From positions 62,001 through 126,000 of the forward strand of contig NZ_BBJH01000007.1 of the NCBI RefSeq assembly GCF_000739775.1: a stretch of DNA of 64,000 bases. Direction: 5' to 3'. Shown here piece after piece: positions 43,335 through 51,933 of this stretch. Both the position numbers and the translations under genes were made by a program. Within the stretch, counting starts at the first letter, position 1. Each line of letters starts with the position of its first letter. The DNA comes from Paraburkholderia heleia NBRC 101817 (GTDB lineage: Bacteria; Pseudomonadota; Gammaproteobacteria; Burkholderiales; Burkholderiaceae). The notes beneath the pieces were generated by a model. The model did not search any database and was not told the DNA's origin. It saw nothing but the letters and a program-made list of their open reading frames with translations.

Positions 43335-43928
43335 TTACCGTCCGCGAATCATCAGGAGCAGCGAGCGCGGCACAAGCGCGACCATGACGACGTGCACGAC
43401 GAAAAATGCGACGAGAACGCTCATGGCAAAGAAGTGCACGACCCGTGCGTTGTCGTATCCGCCCATGAGCGTTCGCAACAGGGGAAACTGAACCGATTTC
43501 CAGACCGCCAGGCCCGAAAGGATTACGACTGCGATGTCGACGATGACAACGACATACGCGAGCTTTTGGACAGCGTTGTAGCGCGTCGGATCTTCGTGTG
43601 CCAGCTTGCCGCGCAGCGCGGCGGCAAGATCCTGCCATAGCGCACCCGAACGGATCGGGAGAAGCTTTCTCCACAGGCGCTTTGAAACGATATTGAGGAT
43701 CACATAGACGAGATAATTCGCGACCAGCAGCCACATGAACGCGAAATGCCACTGCAATGCGCCGCCCAGCCATCCGCCCAGGGTCATGCTCGCGGGAAAT
43801 TTCAGGCCGGCAAAGACAGGCGAGGCATCGTAAATCTGCCAGCCGCTCATCACCATCAACACGACCGCCACGGCGTTGATCCAGTGTGTCGTGCGAACCC
43901 AGAGAGGCTGAATGATCGTTCGGCTCAT
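43335..43928 (-). CDS. Cytochrome b561-type membrane protein
   Basis: A 197-residue four-helix b-type cytochrome. Haem-ligand histidines are visible in WVRTTHWINAVAVVLMVMSG, LQWHFAFMWLLVANYLVY and RVVHFFAMSVLVAFFVVHVV. It resembles the Ni-hydrogenase b-type/cytochrome b561 family that passes electrons between quinones and periplasmic molybdoenzymes. The ATG at 43928 is the family start; the longer frame upstream is not conserved-looking. It forms an operon with the molybdoenzyme downstream. Confidence 0.88.
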   Translation of the reverse strand: MSRTIIQPLWVRTTHWINAVAVVLMVMSGWQIYDASPVFAGLKFPASMTLGGWLGGALQWHFAFMWLLVANYLVYVILNIVSKRLWRKLLPIRSGALWQDLAAALRGKLAHEDPTRYNAVQKLAYVVVIVDIAVVILSGLAVWKSVQFPLLRTLMGGYDNARVVHFFAMSVLVAFFVVHVVMVALVPRSLLLMIRGR

Positions 43929-44306
43929 GTGCAGGCTTCGTGGAAGTTGTCCGTTTGCGCTCGGATCTGGCCCGATCGTTCCGTGGCCGGCTCCTTGTTG
44001 CTGGGTAAACCTCGTATGTACGTTCCTATTCCACTGCCGCCGGGAATATTTTTCTTTCAGTTTTCCAACGGAGCGCATCGATTTTCAAAGACTCCAGTCA
44101 AATCCCCTTGGGGCAAACGGCAACAGGCGCTTGAGTCGCCCAGCACGAATGCCCAAATCACCTGAGCGAATCGTGCTTTCAGGCGCGGCGGAATAAAGGG
44201 AGCATGCGGGACGTTCCCCCGGTGTCTTCAGTACGTCACGATTCCGGGATCGCTGTCGACGTCTGCGGCGAGCCTGGCGGACATCCCGAAAAGTGGAGGT
44301 AAAAGC

Positions 44307-44342
44307 GTGCTGGATCGCAACCCATTCGTCGGCGCGGCGTGA
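44307..44342 (+). CDS. Possible 11-codon leader peptide coupled to yceI
   Basis: GGAGGT lies six bases before a GTG that opens 11 codons (MLDRNPFVGAA) ending at a TGA that overlaps the GTG start of the YceI gene (GTGA). The strong site belongs to this frame, not to YceI, so YceI translation may depend on termination here. Such short leaders are often chance, and only the strong site and exact overlap argue for it. Confidence 0.35.
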   Translation: MLDRNPFVGAA

Positions 44343-44974
44343 CCATGGTTCGCCTCAAAACCCATGCAGCCGCAATCGCGATGTTTGCCTGCACGGCCTG
44401 CGCAGCTGCCGTGGCCAGTGGCGATCCGGCCGATTCGATCGATACGTCCGCACGGTCGGCACAATATCGACTCGATCCAGCCCGTTCGGGTGTGACATTC
44501 GACGTCGCGAACGCCTGGCACTCGAATCTCACGATGCGCTTCAGCCGTATGGGCGCCGAACTCGATGGATTCGAGGGCCTGGCTTCGGGCCGCGTCACGG
44601 TGACGATCGACGCGACGAGCCTCGAAGCGAACGCGCCGTTTGTCGCCGGAATCGCCGAAGGCGGCGGCATGCTGGACGTGGCGCACTACCCGGCCATTCG
44701 CTTCGTCAGCACCCGCCTTGTCCGCATCGGTCCGTTCAATGGCCTGTTGACAGGCGATCTGACGATCCGCACGACGACGCGCCCCGTCACGCTCGACGTC
44801 ACCTTCGACACCGATCCGCACGATCCGCCGGGCGCCCGGCAGACGCTGGCCTTCACCGCCGACGGCCATTTCAGCCGGACAGCGTTCGGGCTCACGAAAT
44901 GGTCCTCCGCTGTCGGGGACGACGTGCACATGAGGATCCGCGCCGAATTCGTCAGGGTGCGTGCCGAACCGTGA
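44339..44974 (+). CDS. YceI-family periplasmic lipocalin-like protein
   Basis: A 211-residue secreted protein (GTG start, or ATG two codons later). Signal peptide HAAAIAMFACTACAAAVASG; the mature part is a YceI beta-barrel with AQYRLDPARSGVTFDVANAW, RFSRMGAELDGFEGLASGRV and FSRTAFGLTKWSSAVGDDVH. YceI proteins bind isoprenoid lipids such as quinones, and many sit beside cytochrome b561 genes. Here it is divergent from the cytochrome b561/molybdoenzyme operon, supporting a shared periplasmic redox role. See the upstream mini-ORF for its odd start. Confidence 0.9.
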   Translation: MTMVRLKTHAAAIAMFACTACAAAVASGDPADSIDTSARSAQYRLDPARSGVTFDVANAWHSNLTMRFSRMGAELDGFEGLASGRVTVTIDATSLEANAPFVAGIAEGGGMLDVAHYPAIRFVSTRLVRIGPFNGLLTGDLTIRTTTRPVTLDVTFDTDPHDPPGARQTLAFTADGHFSRTAFGLTKWSSAVGDDVHMRIRAEFVRVRAEP

Positions 44975-45352
44975 CCCGGCAAATCACGCCGGATGCGGCC
45001 CGGACTTCAAGCGTATTGCGATTCGAGGCGGCTGCGCGCCGGTTCTTTCACGCAGCAGAAAATCAATTCGCGGCGATTCCCTGCCATTCCCGGCTGGTGA
45101 ATTCCCGCGTATTTACAGACCGCAATGACACACAATGCACCGCAGATAAAAGCGAATCAGACATGAAACTGACCGTTGTAATTCTCACCGACTGTCAATA
45201 TTATTTTTGTTAGCTTTCCGTAGTCCTCCATCGCAATCGTCAATTCGAGTCACATTAAGCATAACAACGCGACACGCCGCTTCGTTACTCAACTTCGCCA
45301 GCAGTTGCAGTGTCCCTCAACCGGTCCATGCATCGAGCATACGAGGCTACAC
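44975..45352. other. Intergenic region, 378 bp
   Basis: It lies between yceI and the next LysR gene. The middle part (about 45050-45300) is noticeably AT-rich for this genome. A 16-codon frame ending at 45213 has no ribosome site and was not called. No clear hairpin or promoter pair was found. Confidence 0.4.
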
Positions 45353-46315
45353 ATGAACCAGATACACGCCATGCGCGTCTTCGTCACGGTTGCGGAAACC
45401 GGGAGCTTTCGTCGCGCCGCGCAGCAGCTCGACGTCTCCAACGCGCTCGTCACGCGCTCCGTCGCGATGCTCGAAGCGCACCTGAATACACGCCTCATCA
45501 ATCGCACCACGCGCAATCTCGTGCTTACCGAGGCAGGACATCGCTACCTCGAAGGCTGTCGTTGCGTGCTGGAGGAACTCGATCATCTGGAGCGCTCGCT
45601 GGCGCAAACGGAAAGCGAGCCGAGCGGCACGCTGCGCGTGGTGGCCGCGGGCGCGCTCTCGCTTGCCGCGCTCACGCCGCTCATCGACGGATACCGGCGC
45701 CGGTATCCGCGCGTGAACGTGCGCCTCACGCTCGCCGAACGGCCCGTGGATCTCGTGGAAGACGGCTTCGACGTGGGCATCGTCGGCGCCACGCCCGCAC
45801 GCAACGGCGAGTGCGTGGAGCGCGCGCTCGGCACCACGACGTTCGTTCCGTGCGCGGCTCCCGCGTGGCTCGCGGAGCACGGCGAGCCGCATACGCCTGC
45901 GCAGCTTGCGCAATGCGCGGCGGTCGCGCTGCCTCCCGAGGAGCGCAACGCGACGTGGCAGTTTGCGAAGCCCGGCGAGCGTGCGCAGCAGGTCACGCTG
46001 CAGCCCGGTTACGCCGTCAACAACATGCTGATGGTGCGGCTCGCCGTGCTGGCCGGCATGGGCGTGGCGATCGTGCCCGCGCCGCTCGTCGCCGACGACT
46101 TCACCGCGGGCACCTTGCGCCGGCTCCTGCCCGACTACGACATCGACGATCCCGACGCACGCATGTCGATCGTCTATCCGAGCCGCCAGTATCTGCCCGC
46201 GAAGACGCGCCGCTTCGTCGACTACACGGTCGAGCATTTCGAGCATGCGCGTCATGCAGCGCCAACGCCGCCGAGTTCGACTGGCGCACCCAGCCGGCCG
46301 CTGAGCGTGGCGTGA
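45353..46315 (+). CDS. LysR-family transcriptional regulator
   Basis: A 320-residue regulator of the common CrgA/DmlR-like branch. The winged helix occupies residues 1-60 (AMRVFVTVAETGSFRRAAQQ, LINRTTRNLVLTEAGHRYLE) and the substrate domain follows (GTLRVVAAGALSLAALTPLI, DGFDVGIVGATPARNGECVE). GAGG lies six bases before the ATG. No divergent target gene is next to it; the nearest minus-strand gene begins 600 bp away and the upstream neighbour is yceI. Effector unknown. Confidence 0.92.
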   Translation: MNQIHAMRVFVTVAETGSFRRAAQQLDVSNALVTRSVAMLEAHLNTRLINRTTRNLVLTEAGHRYLEGCRCVLEELDHLERSLAQTESEPSGTLRVVAAGALSLAALTPLIDGYRRRYPRVNVRLTLAERPVDLVEDGFDVGIVGATPARNGECVERALGTTTFVPCAAPAWLAEHGEPHTPAQLAQCAAVALPPEERNATWQFAKPGERAQQVTLQPGYAVNNMLMVRLAVLAGMGVAIVPAPLVADDFTAGTLRRLLPDYDIDDPDARMSIVYPSRQYLPAKTRRFVDYTVEHFEHARHAAPTPPSSTGAPSRPLSVA

Positions 46316-46415
46316 GTCCACATCGGGCGGCCGTAGTGCGCCCGCCCGATGGCTTGAGAACGTGCCGCTTGCGAACGCGCGGTTAGTGAACATGCGGTGC
46401 GCGCGCGGCCGCGCG

Positions 46416-46961
46416 TCAAAGCCGCGGCGTGCTGCCGTCGACCGGAACCAGCAGACCTCCCTCGCCCGCGCCGCACATCTCGCGCAGCAACGCCGCTTCG
46501 CGCTCGTGCACTTCCACGGGTAGCCACAATGCCCCAGCCCACGCGAGGTAGCGCGCGCGATGCTGGCCATTGCGAAACGCCACCACGCCCTCGTGCGCGA
46601 GTCCGAGCCATCCGGCCAACCCCGCCACGCGGCGTTTGCTGATCGTCACGTAGGGCATCTGCGGCACGCGCTCGTTGTCCGGGTCGAGAAACTCGCGAAT
46701 GCCGCGAATCTTCCCGCTATGCCAGTCGTCGACGGGCTTGAGCACGTAGTCGGTGTCGTCGCGGTTGGCGCAGACAAGCAGCTCGCGCAGATCGACGATC
46801 ACGACGACGTGGCGCGTGCCGTCGGTCGTGAAGACGCGCTTGAAGCGCACATGGTCATACGCCTCGTGATCGGGCAACGGGACGGTCCACAACGGTCCAC
46901 AAGCGGGATAGGGCGAGCCATCCGGAACGGAGGTGATGCTGGACATGGACGTCGATTGCAT
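46416..46961 (-). CDS. Hypothetical protein with ParB/Srx-like HRAR motif
   Basis: A 181-residue soluble protein. The C-terminal half has VTISKRRVAGLAGWLGLAHE then VVAFRNGQHRARYLAWAGAL and WLPVEVHEREAALL. The NGQHRARYLAWAGA / VEV pattern recalls the DGRHRxR signature of ParB/sulfiredoxin-like folds and of plasmid fertility-inhibition factor proteins, but I cannot verify a family. The start may be the ATG at 46961 or 46946; neither has a good ribosome site. It is divergent from the crotonase gene. Confidence 0.55.
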   Translation of the reverse strand: MQSTSMSSITSVPDGSPYPACGPLWTVPLPDHEAYDHVRFKRVFTTDGTRHVVVIVDLRELLVCANRDDTDYVLKPVDDWHSGKIRGIREFLDPDNERVPQMPYVTISKRRVAGLAGWLGLAHEGVVAFRNGQHRARYLAWAGALWLPVEVHEREAALLREMCGAGEGGLLVPVDGSTPRL

Positions 46962-47064
46962 GCGTGCGGTGCGGAAAGCGCAGTTCAGGAAATGAAACCG
47001 GCCTAAGCTACGGATGGACCATGAAATTTTTATGACGAATGCGGGACGCATCGAGGAGCCGCAG

Positions 47065-47874
47065 ATGACGATCGAAACCTTCGGCGAGCACGTCCGTATC
47101 GAAACTCAGGAACGTGTAGCAATTCTCGTGCTCGACCGCCCGGCGCAGCGCAATGCGATCGACAGACCCGTAGCGAATGCACTCGCTGCTGCCTTCACGC
47201 GCTTCGAAGCAAACCCCGCATGGCTCGCGGGCGTGCTGTACGGCGCGGGCGGCACGTTCTGCGCGGGTGCGGACCTCGGCGCGCTCGCCGACCCCGAACG
47301 CCGCAATGAAATCCGCGCGGACGGCAACGGCCCGGGCCCCCTCGGCCCCACGCGCATGTCGCTCAGCAAGCCCGTGATCGCGGCGATTTCGGGCTATGCC
47401 GTTGCGGGCGGGCTCGAACTCGCCCTGCTGTGCGACCTGCGCGTGGTCGAGGAAGACGCGGTGCTCGGCGTGTTCTGCCGCCGCGTGGGCGTGCCGCTCA
47501 TCGACGGCGGCACGGTGCGCCTGCCGCGCCTGATCGGCCTGTCGCGCGCACTCGATCTGATCCTCACGGGGCGCGCCGTCGATGCGCAGGAAGCCCTCGC
47601 GTTCGGCCTCGCCAATCGCGTGGTCGCAAAAGGCGGCGCGCGCGAGGCTGCCGTGCAGCTTGCCGCGCAGCTCGCAGCGCTGCCGCAGGCGGCGTTGCTC
47701 GCGGACCGCCGCTCGGCGCTCGAACACAGCATGCTGCCCGACACCGCCGAGGCGTTGCGCCGCGAAGGCGCGCTCGGCTACCGCGCGGTGCTCGACGAAG
47801 GGCTCGCGCTCGCGGCGCGCTTCGCGGCCGGCGCGGGCCGTCATGGCGAACCGCTCGAGCCACGCGAACCGTAG
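47065..47874 (+). CDS. Crotonase/enoyl-CoA hydratase family protein
   Basis: A 269-residue crotonase-fold enzyme. Oxyanion-hole segments are GGTFCAGADLGALAD and SGYAVAGGLELALLCDLRVV; the following GVFCRRVGVPLIDGGTVRLP replaces the usual catalytic glutamate region, with Asp where enoyl-CoA hydratases often have Glu. GAGGAG lies six bases before the chosen ATG; an in-frame ATG exists 11 codons upstream. The reaction (hydratase, isomerase or other) is unclear. Confidence 0.85.
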   Translation: MTIETFGEHVRIETQERVAILVLDRPAQRNAIDRPVANALAAAFTRFEANPAWLAGVLYGAGGTFCAGADLGALADPERRNEIRADGNGPGPLGPTRMSLSKPVIAAISGYAVAGGLELALLCDLRVVEEDAVLGVFCRRVGVPLIDGGTVRLPRLIGLSRALDLILTGRAVDAQEALAFGLANRVVAKGGAREAAVQLAAQLAALPQAALLADRRSALEHSMLPDTAEALRREGALGYRAVLDEGLALAARFAAGAGRHGEPLEPREP

Positions 47875-47985
47875 AGATCGTCAGTCGGGAAACAGGGAGG
47901 AACGGTGAACGGAGTCCGGCGAGAAAAGCTGTTGTTTTCCCGACAGCATTGAAAAGCGTGCCGTATGCGTTGTGCCGGCTTTCAG

Positions 47986-47991
47986 TACAAT
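47986..47991 (+). promoter_or_regulatory. Candidate -10 element for the 48060 MFS gene
   Basis: TACAAT in AGTACAATTC, 69 bp before the ATG. No strong -35 partner is seen. Confidence 0.4.
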
Positions 47992-48059
47992 TCCGCGTTG
48001 ACTTAAATAAAACGGCTACGCGCTTGACGCCCGTCGCCGTCCTGCGCCGACCCCACGCC

Positions 48060-49244
48060 ATGCCCTTGCCCCTGCTCGCTCTTGCCGTTGCCGCTTTTGG
48101 TATCGGTACCACGGAATTCGTCATCATGGGCCTGCTGCCCGACGTCGCGCGCGACCTCTCGGTCTCGATCCCGGCGGCGGGCATGCTCGTCTCCGCCTAT
48201 GCGCTCGGCGTGACGATCGGCGCGCCCATCGTCGCCATCGCCATTGCCAATGTGCCGCGCAAGCAGGCCCTCATGCGCCTGATCGGCATCTTCATCGTCG
48301 GCAACCTGTTATGTGCGCTCGCCCCGAACTACTCGATCCTGATGGCTGCGCGCATCGTCACCGCGTTCTGCCACGGCGCGTTCTTCGGCATCGGCTCGGT
48401 GGTCGCGGCCGGCCTCGTCGCGCCGAACCGTCGTGCCCAGGCCATCGCGCTGATGTTCACGGGCTTGACGCTCGCCAACGTGCTGGGCGTGCCGCTCGGC
48501 ACGGCGCTTGGCCAGATTGCCGGCTGGCGCACGACGTTCTGGGCCGTGACGGCCATCGGCATCCTCGCGGCAGCGGCACTGCAGCTGTGCCTGCCCGCGA
48601 AGATCGACATGCAGAAGGCGAGCCTCGTGCATGAGTTCGGCGTGCTGAAGAACCCGCAGGTGCTCATGGTGCTCGGCATGAGCGTGCTGGCCTCGGCCAG
48701 CCTTTTCGCCGTGTTCACCTACATCACGCCGATTCTCGAAGACGTGACCGGTTTCTCGCCGCATGAGGTCACGTTCGTGCTGCTGCTGTTCGGGCTCGGA
48801 CTCACAGTCGGCAGCACGCTGGGCGGCAGGCTCGCCGACTGGAAGCTCATGCGCTCGCTGCTCACGCTCCTCGCCATGATCGCCGTGGTGCTCGCCGCGT
48901 TCTCGCTGACCATGCACGACCCGATCGCAGCCATGGCGACGATCTTCGTGTGGGGCATTCTCGCGTTCGCGATCGTGCCGCCGTTGCAGATCCTGATCGT
49001 CAACCGCGCGAGCGAGGCACCCAACCTCGCCTCCACGCTCAACCAGGGCGCGTTCAATCTCGGCAATGCGGGCGGCGCGTGGATCGGGGGCGTGGCGATC
49101 AGCGCGGGCGCGCCGCTCACGGCGCTACCGTGGGTGGGCGTGGCCACCGCGTTCGCTGCGCTCGCGCTCACGCTGGTTTCGGCGCACATCGATCGGCGTG
49201 CGCGTCGCCGCGTGGCGGTTTCCGGGCCGACCTCCTGCGCCTGA
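48060..49244 (+). CDS. MFS transporter, AraJ-like
   Basis: A 394-residue twelve-helix facilitator. It starts LALAVAAFGIGTTEFVIMGL and continues LLPDVARDLSVSIPAAGMLV and YALGVTIGAPI, the classic start of AraJ/YdhP-type drug or sugar efflux proteins; LNQGAFNLGNAGGAWIGG in helix 11 is also typical. The ATG follows family start; the frame is open upstream into the crotonase gene but is not protein-like there. It is followed at 142 bp by a second MFS gene of another subgroup. Confidence 0.92.
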   Translation: MPLPLLALAVAAFGIGTTEFVIMGLLPDVARDLSVSIPAAGMLVSAYALGVTIGAPIVAIAIANVPRKQALMRLIGIFIVGNLLCALAPNYSILMAARIVTAFCHGAFFGIGSVVAAGLVAPNRRAQAIALMFTGLTLANVLGVPLGTALGQIAGWRTTFWAVTAIGILAAAALQLCLPAKIDMQKASLVHEFGVLKNPQVLMVLGMSVLASASLFAVFTYITPILEDVTGFSPHEVTFVLLLFGLGLTVGSTLGGRLADWKLMRSLLTLLAMIAVVLAAFSLTMHDPIAAMATIFVWGILAFAIVPPLQILIVNRASEAPNLASTLNQGAFNLGNAGGAWIGGVAISAGAPLTALPWVGVATAFAALALTLVSAHIDRRARRRVAVSGPTSCA

Positions 49245-49385
49245 TGGCGTTCTCGATGCGGACGTGGACAGCCGCATCGTGCATTGAGTCGCATTGAGCA
49301 TTGCGTGTCGCGGCGAGGCGCGCGTGCTCGACCTGACGCGCGCCTGCGCGGCGATTTTCGTGCGCACGTAGTAGGATCTCGCCCG

Positions 49386-50543
49386 ATGAAAACCGTCCTC
49401 ACCCGCGACTTTCTCGCGCTGATCCTCAGTGTGGCCGTGGTTGGCCTTGGCTCCGGCGCGACGCTTCCGCTCACCGCCCTCGCCCTCACCGACGCCGGCT
49501 ACGGCACCGCCATCGTCGGCCTGCTCACGGCCGCCCAGGCGCTGGGGGGGCTCGCCGTCGTGCCGTTCACGGCATGGATCTCCACACGCTTCGGCTCGCG
49601 CCAGGTGATCGTCGGCGCGGTGCTGACCGTCGCCGTCGCGACCGCGCTGATGCAGGCAAGCGGCAATCTCTGGCTCTGGGCGCTCCTGCGCATGCTCTGC
49701 GGCGCGGCGCTCATGCTGCTCTTCACGCTCGGCGAGGCCTGGGTCAACGAACTCGCCGACGACTCGAACCGCGGCCGCGTGGTGGGCATCTACGCGACCA
49801 CGTTCACGCTGTTCCAGATGTCGGGCCCGGTGCTCGTGAGCCAGATCGCGGGTTATACGGCGTGGCGCTTCGCGATCTGCGGCGCGCTCTTTCTCATCGC
49901 GCTGCCGATGCTCGCGGCGATCCGCTCGAATCCGCAGCAAACCGACATGCACGAGCCGCACGGAAGCTGGCGCCACGTGATGCCGAAAATGCCCGCGCTC
50001 ATCGTCGCCACCGGCTTTTTCGCGCTGTTCGATACGCTCGCGCTTTCGCTGTTGCCGCTCTTCGCGATGGGTCACGGCATCGACACGGAAGTGGCCGTGC
50101 TGTTCGCTTCGGTCGTGCTGCTCGGCGACACGACCATGCAATTCCCCATCGGCTGGCTCGCCGACCGGCTCGGCCGCGAGCGCGTGCATGCGCTCATGGG
50201 CGTGATCGTCGCGGTGCTGCTGCCGCTGTTGCCCTTCGTCGTCGAGACGCCCTGGCTGCGCTGGCCGCTCCTCTTCGTGCTCGGCGCTGCGGCGGGCTCC
50301 ATTTATACGCTCGCCATCGTGGCGTGCGGCGAGCGTTTCGAAGGCGTCTCGCTGGTTTCCGCGAGCGCGCTCGTGAGCGCGGCGTGGAGCGCGGCGAGCT
50401 TCGGCGGCCCGATCGTCACGGGCGCGCTGATGGAGCACGCGGGCCGCGACGCCATGCTGTGGGTACTGTTCGCGGGCGCACTGATGTTTCTCGGCGCGCT
50501 GCGCTGGGAGCGTACGCGAGGTTTGGCGCACGCGCGCGCATAA
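49386..50543 (+). CDS. MFS transporter, YcaD-like
   Basis: A 385-residue twelve-helix facilitator: LALILSVAVVGLGSGATLPL at the start, GRVVGIYATTFTLFQMSGPV in the middle and GWLADRLGRERVHALMGV (loop 8-9). GAGWVNELADDSNRGR-type loop (EAWVNELADDSNRGR) is shared with the YcaD-like group. Substrate unknown. It ends 19 bp before a strong bidirectional terminator. Confidence 0.9.
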   Translation: MKTVLTRDFLALILSVAVVGLGSGATLPLTALALTDAGYGTAIVGLLTAAQALGGLAVVPFTAWISTRFGSRQVIVGAVLTVAVATALMQASGNLWLWALLRMLCGAALMLLFTLGEAWVNELADDSNRGRVVGIYATTFTLFQMSGPVLVSQIAGYTAWRFAICGALFLIALPMLAAIRSNPQQTDMHEPHGSWRHVMPKMPALIVATGFFALFDTLALSLLPLFAMGHGIDTEVAVLFASVVLLGDTTMQFPIGWLADRLGRERVHALMGVIVAVLLPLLPFVVETPWLRWPLLFVLGAAAGSIYTLAIVACGERFEGVSLVSASALVSAAWSAASFGGPIVTGALMEHAGRDAMLWVLFAGALMFLGALRWERTRGLAHARA

Positions 50544-50561
50544 CACGAGCACGAACGAAGC

Positions 50562-50596
50562 AACGGCCGATGCGCCTTCAAAGCGCATCGGCCGTT
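50562..50596. terminator. Bidirectional Rho-independent terminator
   Basis: Perfect 14-bp arms (AACGGCCGATGCGC / GCGCATCGGCCGTT), 7-base loop, followed by CTGCTTTT on the plus strand; it separates the convergent MFS and fahA genes. Confidence 0.8.
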
Positions 50597-50619
50597 CTGC
50601 TTTTCAGACTAACGCGCCG

Positions 50620-51933
50620 TTACTTCAGCGCCGGCAGGATCTTGCCGGCGCAGGCACCGAAGCCCACGCGATAGCCGTCGCCCTGGCACCAGCCCGCGAG
50701 CGTGAGTTCGTCGCCGTCTTCGATGAAGCCGCGCGTGCCGCCGCTCTTCAGTTCGAGCGGATGCTTCGCGTTCCACGTGAGTTCGAGCAGGCTGCCGAAC
50801 GAGTCGGGCGTCGGGCCCGAGATCGTGCCCGAACCCATCAGGTCGCCCACGCGCGTGTTGCACCCCGCCACGGTGTGATGCGCGAGCTGTTGCGCCATCG
50901 ACCAGTACATGTGGCGGAAATTCGTGCGCGCGATGGTCGTCGCCTCTTGAGCGCCCTCGGGACGCATCCGCACCTCGAGCGCAATATCGAACGCATGGTT
51001 GCCTTCGTGACGCAGGTAGTCGAGCGGCTGCGGCTCCTGCGCCGGCTGCGCGACACGGAACGGCTCCAGCGCATCGAGCGTGACGACCCATGGCGAGATC
51101 GTGGAAGCGAAGGTCTTCGCGTTGAACGGCCCGAGCGGCACGTACTCCCATTGCTGGATGTCGCGCGCGCTCCAGTCGTTGAGCAGCACCATGCCGAAAA
51201 TGTGGTCCTCGGCGTCTTCGCACGCAATCGGTTCGCCGAGCGCATTGCCGCGCCCGACGATGAAGCCCGTTTCCAGCTCGATATCGAGCTTGCGGCACGC
51301 ACCAAACACCGGACGCTCCTGATCGGGCAGCTTCAACTGGCCCCTCGGGCGGCGCACCGGCGTGCCGCTCACCACCACCGACGAAGCGCGCCCGTTATAG
51401 CCGATCGGCATCTCGGACCAGTTCGGCAGCAGGGCATTCTTCGGATCGCGAAACATCGAGCCGACGTTCGTCGCGTGTTCCTTCGACGAGTAGAAGTCGG
51501 TGTAGCCCGGAATCTGCACGGGCAAATGCAGCTTCGCGTCGGCGAGCTTCACGAAGGCGCGCTGGCGCAACGCCGCGTCGTCGCGCAGCGTGGCCGTTTC
51601 GCGCGCAAGCAGCGACGAAAGCTGCACGCGCACGCTGCGCCACGTCTCGCGGCCAAGCGCGATGAAGTCGTTCAGCGCGGCACGCGCAAACACATCTTGC
51701 TGCGCATTCGCGGGCAGACGCAACAAGCCGGCTTCGTGCAGCACCGCGAGGTCGGCCACGAGGTCGCCGATCGCCACGCCCACGCGCGCCGTTGCATTGC
51801 TGGTATCGCTGAACACGCCGAACGGCAGGTTCTGGATCGGGAAATCGCACTGGGCGTCGTTCGCGCTCTCGACCCAGCTCTTGCGCCTCGCGTCGAGCGT
51901 CGTCTTGAGTTCGTCCGTCATGGTGCTGTTCAT
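50620..51933 (-). CDS. fahA: Fumarylacetoacetase
   Basis: A 437-residue FAH, the last step of tyrosine/homogentisate breakdown, giving fumarate and acetoacetate. The N-terminal SH3-like domain ([12 protein letters not shown]) precedes the catalytic domain with [20 protein letters not shown] (catalytic His), [33 protein letters not shown] and [20 protein letters not shown]. The ATG overlaps the hmgA stop (ATGA) and GGAG is nine bases upstream, so the pair is coupled. The intermediate maleylacetoacetate isomerase gene is not adjacent. Confidence 0.96.
   Translation of the reverse strand: MNSTMTDELKTTLDARRKSWVESANDAQCDFPIQNLPFGVFSDTSNATARVGVAIGDLVADLAVLHEAGLLRLPANAQQDVFARAALNDFIALGRETWRSVRVQLSSLLARETATLRDDAALRQRAFVKLADAKLHLPVQIPGYTDFYSSKEHATNVGSMFRDPKNALLPNWSEMPIGYNGRASSVVVSGTPVRRPRGQLKLPDQERPVFGACRKLDIELETGFIVGRGNALGEPIACEDAEDHIFGMVLLNDWSARDIQQWEYVPLGPFNAKTFASTISPWVVTLDALEPFRVAQPAQEPQPLDYLRHEGNHAFDIALEVRMRPEGAQEATTIARTNFRHMYWSMAQQLAHHTVAGCNTRVGDLMGSGTISGPTPDSFGSLLELTWNAKHPLELKSGGTRGFIEDGDELTLAGWCQGDGYRVGFGACAGKILPALK

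Noticed and set aside
45163..45213. 16-codon frame MKLTVVILTDCQYYFC
   Set aside because: No ribosome binding site and no link to a downstream gene; likely chance in an AT-rich gap.
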